In this document: positions 6,434 to 7,512 of the stretch, piece by piece
Layout: every line of letters starts with the position of its first letter
Numbering within the stretch: position 1 is the first letter of the stretch
Assembly: GCA_002347125.1 (NCBI GenBank)
Contig: DDXG01000046.1
Coordinates: 1-7,512 of the forward strand
DNA length: 7,512 bases
Direction: 5' to 3'
Source: Phycisphaerales bacterium UBA2266
GTDB taxonomy: Bacteria > Planctomycetota > Phycisphaerae > Sedimentisphaerales > Anaerobacaceae
The notes under the pieces: model-generated
What the model saw: the letters and a program-made list of their open reading frames with translations, nothing else
The model's database searches: none
What the model was told of the DNA's origin: nothing
Position numbers and translations under genes: made by a program

Positions 6434-6463
6434 ACAATCCGTGTAAATCCGTGTGAATTCGTG
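6434..6463 (-). repeat. 3 x 10 bp tandem repeat between the two pseudopilin genes
   Basis: On the minus strand three decamers run in series: CACGAATTCA, CACGGATTTA and CACGGATTGT. They begin right after the stop of the GspJ-like gene and end 5 bases before the ATG of the GspK-like gene, so they fill the intergenic space and occupy the place of the ribosome-binding site. I recall similar CACGGATT strings as dispersed intergenic repeats in planctomycete and related genomes; the window shows one array only. Confidence 0.75.
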
Positions 6464-6464
6464 G

Positions 6465-7512
6465 TTAATCATCCAGGTACACGATATGCGTAAACGTCCG
6501 CCCCTTGGGCAGCACGCCTTTGGAATCGTACAGCGTAAAGGTGAACTTCAACGCCCGCCCCAGGCCCGGTATCTCATTGAAATACGCCTCGTTGACCCTG
6601 TTCGCGAGATACGCCCCGAGAGTGCCGTCCATGGTCAGGCTGCCATAAGGCGGGTTGGGGTAGAGCAGCCCCGGTACGTTGTTCGGATCGGGCGAGCCGC
6701 CACTGAGGAAGAAGTCCGAGTCCGCCAGGGACCCGTTGCCGTCCGGATCGACCGATGGCACCCACCGGCCCTGCGCAACATGCCAACCCTGGACAGAGAA
6801 CTCGCCGACGCCCTCGCAGAGCAGATTGTGGAGCGTTGTGGGGTCGCGCTTGTCGATCCTGACGCCACGAACGCTCTCGTTAATGGCGCTGGTTCCCACA
6901 GTCACGTCCATGATCACGGTTAGCATGTTCAGCTTGGAGGCCAATGGCAGGTACTTCCATGCGTCGAGCGAGATCACGTCGTACTCATAGAGATTGTTCC
7001 ACGAACGCCACATGGGGGCCGACATATTGGTCGTCGCCACGTTGGGAAACCCGTCAAGGCCGCCCTCATCCGTCAGGATATGCTGCGTCCGCGCCAGCGT
7101 CCGCTGGCTGCGTTTCTGACCCCCGGGTTTGTTGTCGGCGGCATCGCGGGCCAGTAGGTAGCAGACCCGTGCCAGATTGCCCCGCACCGCCGGGTTGGCC
7201 TTGTAGGACTGGAAATCGCCGGCCGTGAAGAACATGATGCGGTCCATGCGGACGTAGCCATCCGGGTCGTCGATGTCCAGGTCGGCCCTGGGGTCGCCGG
7301 CCGGGTAGGTGGTATTGACCTTGCGGGCCACCCAGGCGACCGCGATCTCGCCATCCTTGCGAAGCCCGGAGAAATCCGCGTTCAACTGCTGGGTAATCGC
7401 CCGCAGCTTCTGCATGATCTCGGCGTTGGCCGTGGCGATGCGGTGCGACTCGATGCTCACGCGGAAGATAGTGCTGGCGATCAGCAGAACCACGACGAGC
7501 AGCCCCACGGAC
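6465..7512 (-). CDS. GspJ-like pseudopilin, N-terminus cut by window edge
   Basis: The frame is open to the right edge, giving 349 complete residues and the stop at 6465-6467; the true start lies outside. The visible part begins SVGLLVVVLLIASTIFR, the C-terminal half of a type IV pilin-like membrane helix whose FTLIE-type methylation motif would lie just beyond 7512. After it come an amphipathic helix (SIESHRIATANAEIMQKLRAI) and a Q/LNADFSGLR stretch, as in minor pseudopilin GspJ, which pairs with GspI and GspK at the pseudopilus tip. The family guess rests on this layout and on the adjacent GspK-like gene, because J precedes K in many secretion operons. A 12-residue EF-hand-like loop DPDGNGSLADSD is encoded at 6749-6714. 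The body is longer than typical GspJ (about 200 residues). A GTG at 7508 could be mistaken for a start but lies inside the helix. A general prepilin-like secretion protein is the alternative. Confidence 0.7.
   Translation of the reverse strand, partial: SVGLLVVVLLIASTIFRVSIESHRIATANAEIMQKLRAITQQLNADFSGLRKDGEIAVAWVARKVNTTYPAGDPRADLDIDDPDGYVRMDRIMFFTAGDFQSYKANPAVRGNLARVCYLLARDAADNKPGGQKRSQRTLARTQHILTDEGGLDGFPNVATTNMSAPMWRSWNNLYEYDVISLDAWKYLPLASKLNMLTVIMDVTVGTSAINESVRGVRIDKRDPTTLHNLLCEGVGEFSVQGWHVAQGRWVPSVDPDGNGSLADSDFFLSGGSPDPNNVPGLLYPNPPYGSLTMDGTLGAYLANRVNEAYFNEIPGLGRALKFTFTLYDSKGVLPKGRTFTHIVYLDD

Noticed and set aside
6435..6437. TTG as the start of the GspK-like protein
   Set aside because: An ATG three codons later gives a normal short leader peptide, and the TTG lies inside the tandem decamer repeat.
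6434..6463. Short CRISPR-like array
   Set aside because: The units are 10 bp, directly abutting, with no spacers.
6453..6923. 156-residue plus-strand frame opposite the GspJ-like gene
   Set aside because: Shadow frame with no family similarity; the minus frame continues open to the window edge with pilin-like features.
7506..7508. GTG as the start of the GspJ-like protein
   Set aside because: It falls inside the hydrophobic pilin helix and the frame is still open upstream, so it is an internal Val codon.

Overview
The window is GC-rich bacterial chromosomal DNA with tightly packed genes. It most resembles a planctomycete, perhaps of the Phycisphaerae. The hints are a very large GspK-like pseudopilin with Asp-rich loops, a DUF2752 membrane protein, weak Shine-Dalgarno signals, and small repeats of a kind I associate with such genomes. 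This lineage call is inference: no rRNA or other marker gene is present.

Layout, left to right. (1) Positions 1-2014, minus strand: serA, a complete 529-residue long-form D-3-phosphoglycerate dehydrogenase, is followed after only 5 bases by a phosphohexomutase (GlmM/ManB type) whose C-terminus lies beyond position 1. These two probably share one transcript. (2) Positions 2015-2214: a 200-base gap upstream of serA holding two inverted repeats and no recognisable gene. (3) Positions 2215-2769, minus strand: a small DUF2752 membrane protein. The first ~50 residues of its ATG-started frame are probably not real protein, because that stretch holds a 'CHAERSEA'-type repeat and a terminator-like hairpin. 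(4) Positions 2753-2887: a divergent control region with two overlapping sigma70-like promoters and a strong hairpin in the rightward leader. (5) Positions 2888-3706, plus strand: an inositol-monophosphatase-family phosphatase with all metal-binding motifs. (6) Positions 3744-7512, minus strand: a two-gene pseudopilin cluster. The upstream gene is GspJ-like and its N-terminus is cut by the window edge; the downstream one is an 894-residue GspK-like protein. The two are separated by a 3 x 10 bp tandem repeat.

Function. serA starts serine synthesis from 3-phosphoglycerate. The phosphohexomutase feeds sugar-phosphate or cell-envelope precursor synthesis. The IMPase-family enzyme is a Mg-dependent phosphomonoesterase of uncertain substrate. 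The two pseudopilins would form part of the tip of a type II secretion or type IV pilus-like pseudopilus; both carry Asp-rich, EF-hand-like loops that suggest calcium binding.

I did not find a clearly new system. The most notable items are the divergent promoter with a possibly leaderless start, the terminator-like element before the DUF2752 core, the outsized GspK with calcium-type loops, and small repeats in three of the intergenic or leader regions. No tRNA, rRNA, CRISPR array, insertion sequence or origin was seen.
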